Below are positions 1 through 8,331 of a stretch of DNA of 33,900 bases, piece after piece. Origin of the DNA: a virus. Position numbers and translations under genes: made by a program. Each line of letters opens with the position of its first letter. Position 1 is the first letter of the stretch. The notes under the pieces were generated by a model, which saw nothing but the letters and a program-made list of their open reading frames with translations, searched no databases and was not told where the DNA came from. Location of the stretch: IMG/VR virus record IMGVR_UViG_3300009182_000010, positions 1 to 33,900 of that record, one strand, 5' to 3'.

Positions 1-123
1 AATAAACAAAACCCCTAGAAAATTGGCGTTTTCTAAGGGTTTCTACCAAACAACTAATTAGGAGTTGATATGGATGCCAAAGAGTTTACTATTTCTGCGG
101 AAGAACTGCACCGTTTATTTCAA
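1..123. repeat. Left copy of 123-bp terminal direct repeat
   Basis: These 123 bases are identical to the last 123 bases of the window. The repeat is not bounded by genes: it starts inside the stop codon of the VRR-NUC gene and ends inside the HNH-AP2 gene. It is therefore most simply the overlap left when a circular, or circularly permuted, genome was assembled and linearised. A biological terminal repeat is possible but less likely. Confidence 0.95.
9..42. terminator. Hairpin between VRR-NUC and HNH-AP2 genes
   Basis: The arms AAACCC and TAGAAAA pair with TTTTCTA and GGGTTT. This gives a 13-bp stem with one C/A mismatch and a 6-base loop (TTGGCG). In the circle it starts only a few bases after the VRR-NUC stop and lies 27 bases before the HNH start, a typical place for a terminator. 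The 3' side lacks a long T run (TTTCTACC), so it may be a weak terminator or an RNA-stabilising hairpin. Confidence 0.6.
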
Positions 124-570
124 TACAAAGATGGTCATCTTTATTGGAAAATTCGCAATTCAAACCGAATAAAAATTGGTAGCCAAGCTGGCACGGTTGC
201 CAAAAGAGGCAATATCAACATAAATATAAATAAAAGGCTATATAAAGCCCATCGCATAATTTTCTTTATGCACCATAAATATTTGCCGCCAATAATTGAC
301 CACATAGATGGCAACCCTTTAAATAACCGCATAGAAAACCTTAGACCAGCTACAGAAACACAAAATCATCATAATGTTGGAATGTTTAAAAACAATAAAT
401 CTGGTGTTAAAGGTGTTTGTTGGGACAAAAGCAAGAAAAAATGGCTAGCAAGATGTTGTTTTCAGTATAAAATACATCATATTGGAACATTTGATTCTTT
501 AGAAGAAGCAAGTAAAATGGTAAAACAATATCGTGAATTTCTTCATGGTAGTTTTGCTAGACACGAATAG
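70..570 (+). CDS. HNH endonuclease with AP2 DNA-binding domain
   Basis: A 166-residue free-standing homing-type endonuclease. The HNH core lies at about residues 60-100, with H61 in the first strand, the I-I-D-H pair at 75-78 and conserved Asn at 82, 86 and 90. An AP2-like DNA-binding domain follows at about 110-150 (S-G-V-K-G-V, then W, and G-T-F-D-S-L-E-E-A). This HNH_3 plus AP2 order is common in phage homing endonucleases, which nick or cut DNA at a recognition site and so spread themselves. The start is backed by TTAGGAG six bases upstream. The gene sits alone between a hairpin and the Dps-like gene, consistent with a mobile insertion between modules. Its target site cannot be read from the sequence. 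Confidence 0.9.
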   Translation: MDAKEFTISAEELHRLFQYKDGHLYWKIRNSNRIKIGSQAGTVAKRGNINININKRLYKAHRIIFFMHHKYLPPIIDHIDGNPLNNRIENLRPATETQNHHNVGMFKNNKSGVKGVCWDKSKKKWLARCCFQYKIHHIGTFDSLEEASKMVKQYREFLHGSFARHE

Positions 571-579
571 GAAAAGTTT

Positions 580-945
580 ATGACTGAAACAGCTAATGTA
601 GCAATGTTTGCGGCAACGCTGTTACATTCATCAACGAATGCACACTTTTTTCATTGGTCAACTAATTCTTACTCACAGCATAAGGCTTTGGGCAAATACT
701 ATGATGAAATCGTTGAGCTTGTAGATGATTATGTAGAAGCCTATATGGGCTGCTATGAGCAGATTAAAGAGTTTCCAAGTGTCTACCATCAGCCTAAAGA
801 ACCGCTTAAGTATTTGGAATCATTAAAGAATTTCGTGGCAGAAGCCAATACAGATTTGCCGCAAAAACAAGAATTGATTAACATTGTTGCAGAAATACAA
901 CAGTTAATTGACTCTACCATTTACAAACTCAAATACCTTAAGTAA
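580..945 (+). CDS. Dps/ferritin-like phage protein (DUF5856-like)
   Basis: A 121-residue, mainly helical protein. The N-terminal segment A-H-F-F-H-W-S-T (about 21-28), followed by L-G-K-Y-Y-D-E-I-V-E-L-V-D-D (about 37-50), follows the helix A/B pattern of Dps and other ferritin-like proteins, where a H-W pair and downstream Asp/Glu carry the ferroxidase ligands. It is shorter than bacterial Dps (about 160 residues), as in phage ferritin-like families such as DUF5856. Known Dps proteins bind DNA and oxidise iron. Whether this one does is inference. It has a Shine-Dalgarno (AGGAAAAG) and starts nine bases after the HNH gene. It heads a run of small genes leading to the terminase. Confidence 0.7.
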   Translation: MTETANVAMFAATLLHSSTNAHFFHWSTNSYSQHKALGKYYDEIVELVDDYVEAYMGCYEQIKEFPSVYHQPKEPLKYLESLKNFVAEANTDLPQKQELINIVAEIQQLIDSTIYKLKYLK

Positions 946-954
946 GGAAGCATT

Positions 955-1131
955 ATGCCAATGGACAAATCAGGCTCGGCTCAATCAGTCGGCAAAAACT
1001 ACAAGACAGAAGTTGCCGCAGGAAAGCCTAAAAAGCAAGCCTTGGCGATTGCACTAAGCGAACAAAGAGCGCATTCTAAAGGCAAAGTAAAAGCTAAATT
1101 AGAAGCAGCTTACGAAAAGTACATGAAATGA
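955..1131 (+). CDS. Small basic phage protein, 58 aa
   Basis: A 58-residue Lys-rich protein starting M-P-M-D-K-S-G-S-A-Q, with a central motif G-K-P-K-K-Q-A-L-A-I-A-L-S-E. That central motif (K-x-K-Q-A-x-A-I-A-L-S-E) recurs in small phage proteins of the DUF6496 type, function unknown. AAGGAAG precedes the ATG by six bases. Its TGA overlaps the ATG of the next gene (ATGA at 1128-1131), which implies translational coupling. It could be a small DNA-binding or virion protein, but nothing here proves either. Confidence 0.75.
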   Translation: MPMDKSGSAQSVGKNYKTEVAAGKPKKQALAIALSEQRAHSKGKVKAKLEAAYEKYMK

Positions 1132-1298
1132 AACCAGGTCTTTACGCTAATATTCACGCTAAACAAGAGCGCATTAAAAACGGCTCTGGCGAAAAAATGC
1201 GTAAAGCTGGCAGTAAAGGTGCGCCAAGTGCTTCAGACTTTAAACAAGCCGCCAAGACAAGAAAACAAGTCATTACTGACAAAATGAAGGATATGTAA
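1128..1298 (+). CDS. Small basic phage protein, 56 aa (DUF6321-like)
   Basis: A 56-residue basic protein. The segment G-L-Y-A-N-I-H-A-K-Q-E-R-I, then G-S-G-E-K-M-R-K-A-G-S-K-G-A-P, matches a recurrent phage pattern (usually written G-L-Y-A-N-I-x-A-K-R-x-R-I-x-x-G-S-G-E-x-M-R-K-P-G) that I associate with DUF6321. No function is known. Both ends overlap neighbours: ATGA upstream and TAATG downstream. This tight packing is the best support that such short frames are real. Confidence 0.78.
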   Translation: MKPGLYANIHAKQERIKNGSGEKMRKAGSKGAPSASDFKQAAKTRKQVITDKMKDM

Positions 1299-1519
1299 TG
1301 AAACACATGACTAGAAGCTATCCACCTGAAAACGCTATGCTAAGAGCGCATAAAGAGTCTACGCTTGAGAAACAACAAAAAAAGCGCCAAGAGCACAACC
1401 CACCATTAGAGCTAGACGATAGCGGTATTTTGAATAAAAAAGCCAACCAAAGAATGAAGCGTAAAGAGGCTTTGTCTAAAGCCATGAACAAATACCACGA
1501 CCCTGACATTGTTGGTTAA
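1298..1519 (+). CDS. Small charged protein, 73 aa, unknown
   Basis: A 73-residue, strongly charged protein that I do not recognise. It is rich in Lys, Glu and Arg, with a helical stretch L-E-K-Q-Q-K-K-R-Q-E-H and a second basic patch K-K-A-N-Q-R-M-K-R-K-E-A. The start codon shares its A with the preceding stop (TAATG), and the stop lies two bases before the next gene. It is the third member of a set of small basic proteins, which may act together, but no partner is identifiable. Confidence 0.7.
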   Translation: MKHMTRSYPPENAMLRAHKESTLEKQQKKRQEHNPPLELDDSGILNKKANQRMKRKEALSKAMNKYHDPDIVG

Positions 1520-1521
1520 TT

Positions 1522-2544
1522 ATGCCTACGCTTGCTGATGTTTTGCGCCAAACAGGTTACGCCCAAGATGGAACATTAATTGCTCCTACTACAAATTCAC
1601 CTATGACATCAGCATTGTCTGAACATATTAAGACTTTGCCACAGCAATTAGCTACAAACCAAGCCGCATTAGACAGCGCTATTGGTAGCTGGAATAAGAT
1701 TGATTTTGGCACAGGTCAATCAAACCCAAATTACCGCCCAGAAGCAATGCAAGAGCTAACTCAGTTAATGCCTAATATGGCTGGCATTATTTCGCCCAAA
1801 GCTGTAAACCAAATGGGAATGGTTACCACATTGCCAAAAGATGACATATTTAGCCAAGCGGTAGCAAATACCCCAAACGCAAGAATTACGGATGAAGGTT
1901 TGTATATAAACCTTATGCGTAAACAAAAACCTGAACAAGCCATGACTGAGTCTGTTAGGTCAGGAGTTTTCTATTTGCCTGAAGGTTCTGCCAATATTAA
2001 GCACTATGGTGGTTCTAATAGCTATGGCGGTACAGAAAAAATTACAGGTGAAACATTATATAAAAACCCATTATTTGTAAAAGGTGCAACAGGTGGCAAA
2101 GCGCCAGAAAATGCTTATTTGCAATTAACAGACCCCAATGAATTGCGAAAAATGCAAACAGATGCACAAAAAGTAGGAAGTTATTTATATACAGGTAGAC
2201 CTGGACAAGAAGCTAACAAAGCTATTGAAGTGCAATCATTTTTAGAAAAATATGCACCTGATTTAGTAGATTATGCTGATTATATTGTTAGCAATAGTAG
2301 TAGAGGGAATCAATTAAAATATGCTTTGCAAGAAGCTGCTGTAGCACAAAAAGTAAGAGATGCTGGCTATGACGCAGTAATAGGGCATAGTAAAGGCAAA
2401 CAAGGCCCATTTATATCTGAAATATTTGATATTAGAGAAAGTCATTACCCTGATAAGTTTGGTAACTTTGAATTAAACCCAAAATTTGAAGAAATGACAC
2501 GCAAACAAATACTTGAGCAAGAACTTAAAAAGCGTGTAGAATAA
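1522..2544 (+). CDS. Putative ADP-ribosyltransferase-fold protein
   Basis: A 340-residue protein. The N-terminal 120 residues are unrecognised. From about residue 125 the order of motifs resembles phage-borne ART-fold domains: G-L-Y-I-N-L (about 127), V-F-Y-L-P-E-G with a following Y-G-G (about 149-165), Y-K-N-P-L-F-V-K (about 180), and late G-Y-D-A-V-I-G-H (about 281) with E-I-F-D-I-R-E-S (about 300). In known families the last element resembles G-Y-D-G-x-x-V followed by V-F-D-P-x-Q-I. The catalytic glutamate cannot be assigned with confidence, and it may be inactive or non-enzymatic. The start has only a weak ribosome site. It lies just upstream of the terminase genes. Alternatives are a structural or packaged protein. 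Confidence 0.5.
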   Translation: MPTLADVLRQTGYAQDGTLIAPTTNSPMTSALSEHIKTLPQQLATNQAALDSAIGSWNKIDFGTGQSNPNYRPEAMQELTQLMPNMAGIISPKAVNQMGMVTTLPKDDIFSQAVANTPNARITDEGLYINLMRKQKPEQAMTESVRSGVFYLPEGSANIKHYGGSNSYGGTEKITGETLYKNPLFVKGATGGKAPENAYLQLTDPNELRKMQTDAQKVGSYLYTGRPGQEANKAIEVQSFLEKYAPDLVDYADYIVSNSSRGNQLKYALQEAAVAQKVRDAGYDAVIGHSKGKQGPFISEIFDIRESHYPDKFGNFELNPKFEEMTRKQILEQELKKRVE

Positions 2545-2574
2545 AACCCTTACAAATCAATTACTTGAGAATGT

Positions 2575-2904
2575 ATGGATAATAAAGTGTCGAAATCTGT
2601 AGAAAAGAACTTAAATAGGGCTGGAAGAAAGCCAGGAGTGCCTAATAAAGCCACTCAAGAGGCTCGAGAAGCCGTTAAAGCTATTCTTGATAGTAACCTA
2701 CCATTTATTCAAACATGGCTACAGCAGACCGCTGAAGGCATTATGGATGACCAAACTGGAAAGTACATTGTTCAGCCTAACCCTGCAAAAGCGTGTGAGA
2801 TTGTCCAAAACCTAGTTGAATACTCTGTGCCTAAACTTGCAAGGACTGAAGTAGTAGGAGATGAGAAAGCCCCTCAACGCATGGTGGTGTCTTGGAAGAA
2901 GTAA
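2575..2904 (+). CDS. terS: Putative terminase small subunit
   Basis: A 109-residue protein with an N-terminal basic segment R-A-G-R-K-P-G-V-P-N-K-A-T (about 16-28), a pattern typical of phage small terminases and their DNA-binding N-termini. It continues with helices ending Y-S-V-P-K-L-A-R-T-E, also typical of that group. The small subunit recognises the packaging site and feeds DNA to the large subunit. The call depends mainly on context: the gene immediately precedes and overlaps (13 bp) the large terminase frame. The ribosome site is weak (GAG in TTGAGAATGT). No cos site was recognised. Confidence 0.72.
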   Translation: MDNKVSKSVEKNLNRAGRKPGVPNKATQEAREAVKAILDSNLPFIQTWLQQTAEGIMDDQTGKYIVQPNPAKACEIVQNLVEYSVPKLARTEVVGDEKAPQRMVVSWKK

Positions 2905-4235
2905 TAGATATAGAGCTTGATTACAAGCCTAGAGATGTATTCCTAGATTTTCACGAAAGAACACAACGTTGGGCAGTCATAGTCGCACACAGACGCTGCG
3001 GCAAGACTGTTAGCTGCATTAATGAATTAATCTACAAAGCACTAATAGAGGGCAAAGAAGATGGTCGCTACGCTTATGTTGCACCATATTACAGCCAAGC
3101 TAAAAATATTGCCTGGGACTACTTGTTAAAGTTTAGTAAGCCTGTAATGGCTAAAGCTAATCAATCTGAACTATGGGTGGAACTTATAAATGGAAGCCGT
3201 ATACGACTGTTTGGTGCTGACAATGCTGATAGTTTGCGTGGTTTGTACCTTGATGGAATTGTCTTAGATGAGTATGCAGATATGCGCCCTCGTATTTGGG
3301 GCGAGATTATTCGGCCTTTGCTGGCAGATAGACTCGGTTGGGCAGTTTTCATTGGAACGCCCAAAGGTCATAATGCCTTCTGGGACATTTACACCCATGC
3401 CACCAAGTCTAATGATTGGTATGCCAAAACCCTAAGAGCTAGTCAAACAGGGTTATTGCCTAAGTCAGAGCTTGAAGATGCCGCTAAGTCTATGACGCAA
3501 GACCAATACCTACAAGAGTTTGAGTGCGACTTTGAGTCAGCCATTCTAGGTGCTTATTACGGCAAAGAAATGCGTCAGCTTACTGACCAAGGCCGCATAA
3601 GAGAAATAGAGTTTGACCCTATGTTTCCTGTGCATACAGCATGGGACTTGGGCTATTCTGATGACACCGCTATATGGTGGTTTCAAGTCGTACATGGCGA
3701 GATTCGTATGCTTGACTACCACTCAAGTAATGGTCAACCAGTAGCTTTTTATGCTGGCATTATTCAGTCAAGAGAGAAAGAAAGAGGCTATGTATATGGC
3801 ACACATTACTTACCTCACGATGCAAGAGCTAAAACATTAGCCTCAAATAAGTCCATAATTGAGCAACTTTCAGACAAAATTGCGTTAAAATCTTTAAAAA
3901 TTGTGCCAAGTTTGTCACTACAAGATGGAATACAAGCAACACGACTAGCATTAACTAGAGCTTGGTTTGACCATAAGTGTGAAGATGGCATTGAATGTTT
4001 AAGGCAGTACCAGCGTGAATATGATGAGGACAAAAAAGTCTTTAGGGATAAACCTAGACATGATTGGACTTCTCATGGTGCTGACGCATTTAGGATGCTT
4101 AGTATTGCCTGGAAAGAAGAAGCAAAGTTGCCCCATAAAGATGACTCGATTAAAGGGCTGTTTGTAGGTAAAACCGATGTAAGTTTGAATGATATGTGGA
4201 AACAACAGCCACAGATTTCAAAAGGAAGAATTTAA
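2892..4235 (+). CDS. terL: Terminase large subunit (ATPase-nuclease)
   Basis: A 447-residue packaging motor. The ATPase domain shows Walker A A-H-R-R-C-G-K-T (32-39), Walker B G-I-V-L-D-E (122-127) and the coupling motif F-I-G-T-P-K-G. The RNase H-like nuclease domain has D-L-G-Y-S-D-D-T (about 250) and a late H-G-A-D-A-F-R. Length is normal. The first Met is residue 86, after Walker A, so the start must be non-ATG. TTG at 2892 is the only ATG/GTG/TTG between the in-frame stop at 2862 and Walker A. It lies inside the end of terS, suggesting coupled translation, with only GGTGGTG as a possible ribosome site. The stop overlaps the portal ATG (TAATG). Confidence 0.95.
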   Translation: MEEVIDIELDYKPRDVFLDFHERTQRWAVIVAHRRCGKTVSCINELIYKALIEGKEDGRYAYVAPYYSQAKNIAWDYLLKFSKPVMAKANQSELWVELINGSRIRLFGADNADSLRGLYLDGIVLDEYADMRPRIWGEIIRPLLADRLGWAVFIGTPKGHNAFWDIYTHATKSNDWYAKTLRASQTGLLPKSELEDAAKSMTQDQYLQEFECDFESAILGAYYGKEMRQLTDQGRIREIEFDPMFPVHTAWDLGYSDDTAIWWFQVVHGEIRMLDYHSSNGQPVAFYAGIIQSREKERGYVYGTHYLPHDARAKTLASNKSIIEQLSDKIALKSLKIVPSLSLQDGIQATRLALTRAWFDHKCEDGIECLRQYQREYDEDKKVFRDKPRHDWTSHGADAFRMLSIAWKEEAKLPHKDDSIKGLFVGKTDVSLNDMWKQQPQISKGRI

Positions 4236-6529
4236 TGGCAAACGATAAAGCGACAGTCAATCACACATACGAAGATTGGTATAAATGTATTATGGGCTAT
4301 GAGCGCTCATATAAGCGCTGGGAAGCTAGGGTTGACCGCATTGTTAAGAAATACAAAGATGACAGCCGCTACGATAGAAACCCTAATGCTCGTTTTAATA
4401 TTCTTTGGTCTAATGTACAAACCATTCAGCCAGCCATCTTTGCAAGACTGCCTCGCCCAGACGTTAGCCGCCGATTTCGTGATAATGACCCAATAGGCAG
4501 AGTAGCGTCAATGATGCTTGAAAGAGCATTAGAGTTTGAAATTGAGCATTATGGCGACTATAAGTCTGCAATGAATAACACAGTCCTAGACCGCTTATTA
4601 GGTGGTCGTGGCGTTAGCTGGGTGCGCTATGAGCCACATATTGTTGGCGAAGAAACCAACACAGAGGATATGCCTGAAGATGGCTTAGAAGTTACAGAAG
4701 ATAGTGACGAAGCTGAAACAGCAGAAGCAGTTGAGAATGAAAACCCAGAGCGCATTGAATACGAGTGCTGCCCAGTCGACTATGTCCATTGGAAAGACTT
4801 TGGACATACTATTGCTAGAACCTGGGAAGAAGTCACAGCAGTATGGCGTAAAGTTTATATGAGCCGCCCAGCATTATGTGAGCGCTTTGGCGAAGAATTA
4901 GGTTATAAGATTCCATTAGACACTAAGCCTGATGACTTAAAACAATCCTACAAATCTGATGATGGTGTATATGAGGCGCTGATATATGAAATATGGGACA
5001 AAGAAACAGGCAAAGTATTGTGGATTTCTAAGTCCCTCGGAAAGATATTGGATGAACGTGATGACCCTTTGGGTCTTGAGAACTTCTGGCCTTGCCCTAA
5101 GCCTCTCTATTCAACGCTCACAACTGACAGCCTTGAGCCGATTCCTGACTATGTTATCTACCAAGACCAAGCAAGAGAACTAGACGCTTTATGCGACAGA
5201 ATTGATGGCCTTATTAACGCTATTAAAGTGCGTGGCGTTTACGATGCCTCGGCTTCTGAACTACAACGTCTATTCTCCGAAGGCGAAAATAACACCATGA
5301 TTCCAGTACATAACTGGATGGCTTTTGCTGAAAAACAAGGCATGAAGGGTGCTATTGACTTAGTTGATTTAGCACCTTTTGCAAGCGCTTTGATGACTTG
5401 CTATCAAGCGATGGAGCAAGTTAAAGGTCAAATATATGAATTGATGGGCATTGCTGATATTCAGCGTGGACAGACTGACCCTAATGAAACCCTTGGCGCA
5501 CAAATTATTAAATCTAATAACGCTGCTGGTCGCTTAAAAACTATGCAACACGCAGTAGTAGACTTTGCTACTAGTTTACTAAGTATTAAAGCGCAGATTA
5601 TTTGCAATCATTTTACTGATGACACATTGGTTAAGATTTCTGGCGCAATGCAATTAAGTCCGCAAGACCAGCAACTTATTCCGCAGGCGATTGAATTATT
5701 AAGAAACGAAGCGTCAAAGAACTTCCGTATTGAAGTTACTTCTGACTCAATGATTTACCAAGATGAACAGCAAGAAAAAGCAGATAGGATGCAATTTCTG
5801 CAAGCTATGGGTGGATTTTTACAGCAAACCATGCCAATTATTCAAGCAGCACCTGAATTAGCGCCTATGGCTATTGAAATGATGAAATTTGGCGTAACAG
5901 CATTTAAAGCTGGCAAACAATTAGAAGGCATTATTGACCAAACTGCTGATGAAATTCGCATGAAAGCACAACAAATGCAAGGTCAACCAAAACCACCGCC
6001 ACCAGAAATAATGAAAATACAAATGCAAGCGCAGATGGAACAAGCTAAGATGCAAGCCCAATCCCAAGCTAAACAAGCTGATATGCAAATGACTATGCAA
6101 CTTGAGCAAGCTAAAATGCAAATGCAAATGGAGCTTGAGAAGGCTAAACAAGAATACCAGGCGCAAGAAAACCAACTGAAATTTCAGCTAGAAGAACAGC
6201 GTAATCGCATGGATAGAGAGATGGAAATAAAAGTAGCTCAAATGAAGATGATGACTGAGCGCAATACTCAGGTATTGTTAGCTCATATTAACAATGGCGC
6301 AAAGATTGAAACTGCTCGTATTTCTGCTGGCACAGATGATGGTGAAACAGCTTATATGCATGAAGAAGATATGGCGCAAGTAATGCAAAACCCAATGGAA
6401 ACAGTAGCTTCTGCAATTAATAACAATAGCAATCAAATGGCACAAATGATTAGCGAATTAATGAACAAGTTAAATAAACCTAAAACAGTAGTGCGTGGGC
6501 CTGATGGTAAGATAACTGGAGTCCAATAA
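4235..6529 (+). CDS. P22-type portal protein
   Basis: A 764-residue portal, the dodecameric ring at the head vertex through which DNA enters and leaves. The N-terminal half has the P22-like portal pattern: W, basic helices, D-R-N-P-N-A-R-F-N-I-L-W, then a long helical stem with Q-D-Q-A-R-E-L-D-A-L. The C-terminal 200 residues are Gln/Met/Lys-rich with repeated M-Q-x-Q-M-E-Q-A-K, an extended coiled coil resembling the barrel of P22 gp1. I place the start at ATG 4235, with AAGGA eight bases upstream and overlap with the terL stop (TAATG). An in-frame GTG at 4196 would add 13 residues but lacks that site. The size fits P22-like portals. Confidence 0.92.
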   Translation: MANDKATVNHTYEDWYKCIMGYERSYKRWEARVDRIVKKYKDDSRYDRNPNARFNILWSNVQTIQPAIFARLPRPDVSRRFRDNDPIGRVASMMLERALEFEIEHYGDYKSAMNNTVLDRLLGGRGVSWVRYEPHIVGEETNTEDMPEDGLEVTEDSDEAETAEAVENENPERIEYECCPVDYVHWKDFGHTIARTWEEVTAVWRKVYMSRPALCERFGEELGYKIPLDTKPDDLKQSYKSDDGVYEALIYEIWDKETGKVLWISKSLGKILDERDDPLGLENFWPCPKPLYSTLTTDSLEPIPDYVIYQDQARELDALCDRIDGLINAIKVRGVYDASASELQRLFSEGENNTMIPVHNWMAFAEKQGMKGAIDLVDLAPFASALMTCYQAMEQVKGQIYELMGIADIQRGQTDPNETLGAQIIKSNNAAGRLKTMQHAVVDFATSLLSIKAQIICNHFTDDTLVKISGAMQLSPQDQQLIPQAIELLRNEASKNFRIEVTSDSMIYQDEQQEKADRMQFLQAMGGFLQQTMPIIQAAPELAPMAIEMMKFGVTAFKAGKQLEGIIDQTADEIRMKAQQMQGQPKPPPPEIMKIQMQAQMEQAKMQAQSQAKQADMQMTMQLEQAKMQMQMELEKAKQEYQAQENQLKFQLEEQRNRMDREMEIKVAQMKMMTERNTQVLLAHINNGAKIETARISAGTDDGETAYMHEEDMAQVMQNPMETVASAINNNSNQMAQMISELMNKLNKPKTVVRGPDGKITGVQ

Positions 6530-8331
6530 TGGCTATAACAGTCAAGCATAAGTTTGTAAGTGCCATTCCTGACGCTGGCGATACAACTGTTGTCCAGCCC
6601 TCTAATTGGAACGATGACCACCAGCTAACGGGAACAGTACCTATTGCCAATGGTGGTACAGGCGCTTCTGACGCTCCTACTGCACTTACAAATTTAGGAG
6701 CTTACCCTGCGAGCAACCCTAGTGGTTATGGTACAGGCACAGTTACTAGCGTTGCCGCTACAGTACCTAGTTTTTTAAGCGTAACAGGCAGTCCTATTAC
6801 TACAAGCGGTACATTGGCCTTAACTTATAGTGGCACAGCCCTACCAGTAGCTAATGGCGGTACAGGCGTTACAAGTAGTAGTGGCGCAAATAGTGTAGTT
6901 TTGCGTGATGCTAACGGAAATATAACCACTAACTGTTTATTTGAAGGCTTTAGTAGCCAAGCAGCAAGCGGTACAACAATTACATTAACTGCTTCCTCAG
7001 CTCAAAATTTATTAATTACTGGGTCTGGCGGTCAAACAATTAAGTTGCCTAATGCGACCACTTTGCCCAATGGTGCGTTATTTACTTTTAATAATAACCA
7101 ATCTTCTGGTGCAATTACTGTAGTTAATAACTCTAGTACAACTATAGCTACAATTAATGCAGGCGGTTATGTAACTGTTGTTTTGCTTGATAACTCAATA
7201 GCAGCAGGTTCATGGGATAGACATGACTCAACCCCTTCAAATGTGTCTTGGTCTACCAATACTTTAGACTTTCCTGGTTCTATTACCTCAGCAACTTGGA
7301 ATGGTACTGCTGTTGCAATTAATCGAGGTGGCACAGGGCAATCTACTGCAAGTGCAGCATTTAATGCTTTAAGCCCTTTAACTACTGCTGGCGATACTTT
7401 ATATGGCGGTACAAGTGGTGCTGGCACTAGATTAGCGATTGGCACAGCAGGGCAAGTATTAACAGTAAATTCTGGCGCAACTGCTCCACAATGGTCTACA
7501 CCAACTACAGGAACAGTAACTTCTGTAAGCGGTACTGGTAGCGTCAATGGCATTACTTTAACTGGCACAGTTACTTCTTCAGGCTCATTAACTCTTGGCG
7601 GCACATTAGGTTCTATTGCTAATAGCCAGCTTACTAACAGCGCAATTACTATTAACGGCACAAGCACAAGTCTTGGTGGTTCAATTAGCGTAGGAACTGT
7701 TACAAGCGTAGCTGCACTGACTTTAGGAACAACTGGTACTGACCTATCATCTTCTGTAGCTACAGGCACTACAACCCCTGTAATCACGCTTAATGTGCCA
7801 ACAGCTTCTGCTTCTAATCGTGGTGCTTTAAGTGCCGCAGATTGGACTACATTTAATAACAAGGGTTCAGGCACAGTAACTTCAATTACTGCTGGTACAG
7901 GTCTTTCTGGTGGCACTATTACAGGGTCAGGGACTATTGCTATTGATTCAACAGTTACTACGCTTACAGGCACACAAACCCTTACAAACAAAACACTAAC
8001 AAACCCAACCATTACGAACTACACAGAAACGCTTTATTCGCCTTCTGCTGGTAGTACATTTACTGTTGCATTAACCGATGGTACGGTTCAAAAACTTACT
8101 ACTAATGCCAATACAACAGTTACATTACCTAGTTCTGTAAGTGGCAAATCTTTTATTATTATTATTGCTTATGGTGGTTCTCATTCAATTACATGGGCTG
8201 GTGGCTCAACTATAAAATGGGCTGGTGGTTTTGCGCCAACAGCAACCGCAGTAAATGGAAAATTTGATATATTTACTTTTTTTCAGGATGGTACAAACAC
8301 TTACGCATCTGTATTAGGACAAAACTATTAA
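6529..8331 (+). CDS. Repeat-rich tail fibre protein
   Basis: A 600-residue Gly/Thr/Ser/Ala-rich fibre. The N-terminus (T-V-K-H-K-F-V-S-A, then Q-P-S-N-W-N-D-D-H) is a recurrent head end of phage tail-fibre proteins. Repeated units follow: N-G-G-T-G or R-G-G-T-G at about residues 41, 110 and 267, and G-T-V-T-S at several places (about 70, 326, 387 and 449). This gives a beta-rich, presumably trimeric shaft. A near-terminal L-T-N-K-T-L-T-N-P-T-I and a compact C-terminal domain with I-T-W-A-G-G-S may form the tip. It starts at TAATG with GGAG upstream. It probably binds host surface sugar or protein. The position right after the portal is unusual. Confidence 0.85.
   Translation: MAITVKHKFVSAIPDAGDTTVVQPSNWNDDHQLTGTVPIANGGTGASDAPTALTNLGAYPASNPSGYGTGTVTSVAATVPSFLSVTGSPITTSGTLALTYSGTALPVANGGTGVTSSSGANSVVLRDANGNITTNCLFEGFSSQAASGTTITLTASSAQNLLITGSGGQTIKLPNATTLPNGALFTFNNNQSSGAITVVNNSSTTIATINAGGYVTVVLLDNSIAAGSWDRHDSTPSNVSWSTNTLDFPGSITSATWNGTAVAINRGGTGQSTASAAFNALSPLTTAGDTLYGGTSGAGTRLAIGTAGQVLTVNSGATAPQWSTPTTGTVTSVSGTGSVNGITLTGTVTSSGSLTLGGTLGSIANSQLTNSAITINGTSTSLGGSISVGTVTSVAALTLGTTGTDLSSSVATGTTTPVITLNVPTASASNRGALSAADWTTFNNKGSGTVTSITAGTGLSGGTITGSGTIAIDSTVTTLTGTQTLTNKTLTNPTITNYTETLYSPSAGSTFTVALTDGTVQKLTTNANTTVTLPSSVSGKSFIIIIAYGGSHSITWAGGSTIKWAGGFAPTATAVNGKFDIFTFFQDGTNTYASVLGQNY

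Noticed and set aside
1-123. End repeats as attachment sites or mobile-element ends
   Set aside because: They fall inside genes and at the window edges, as expected for assembly overlap. No integrase or transposase was found.
7167-8012. Long 281-codon frame on the minus strand
   Set aside because: It lies antisense to the repeat-rich fibre gene. Its Val/Pro-rich product mirrors the Gly/Thr repeats, and it has no ribosome site or neighbours in that direction.
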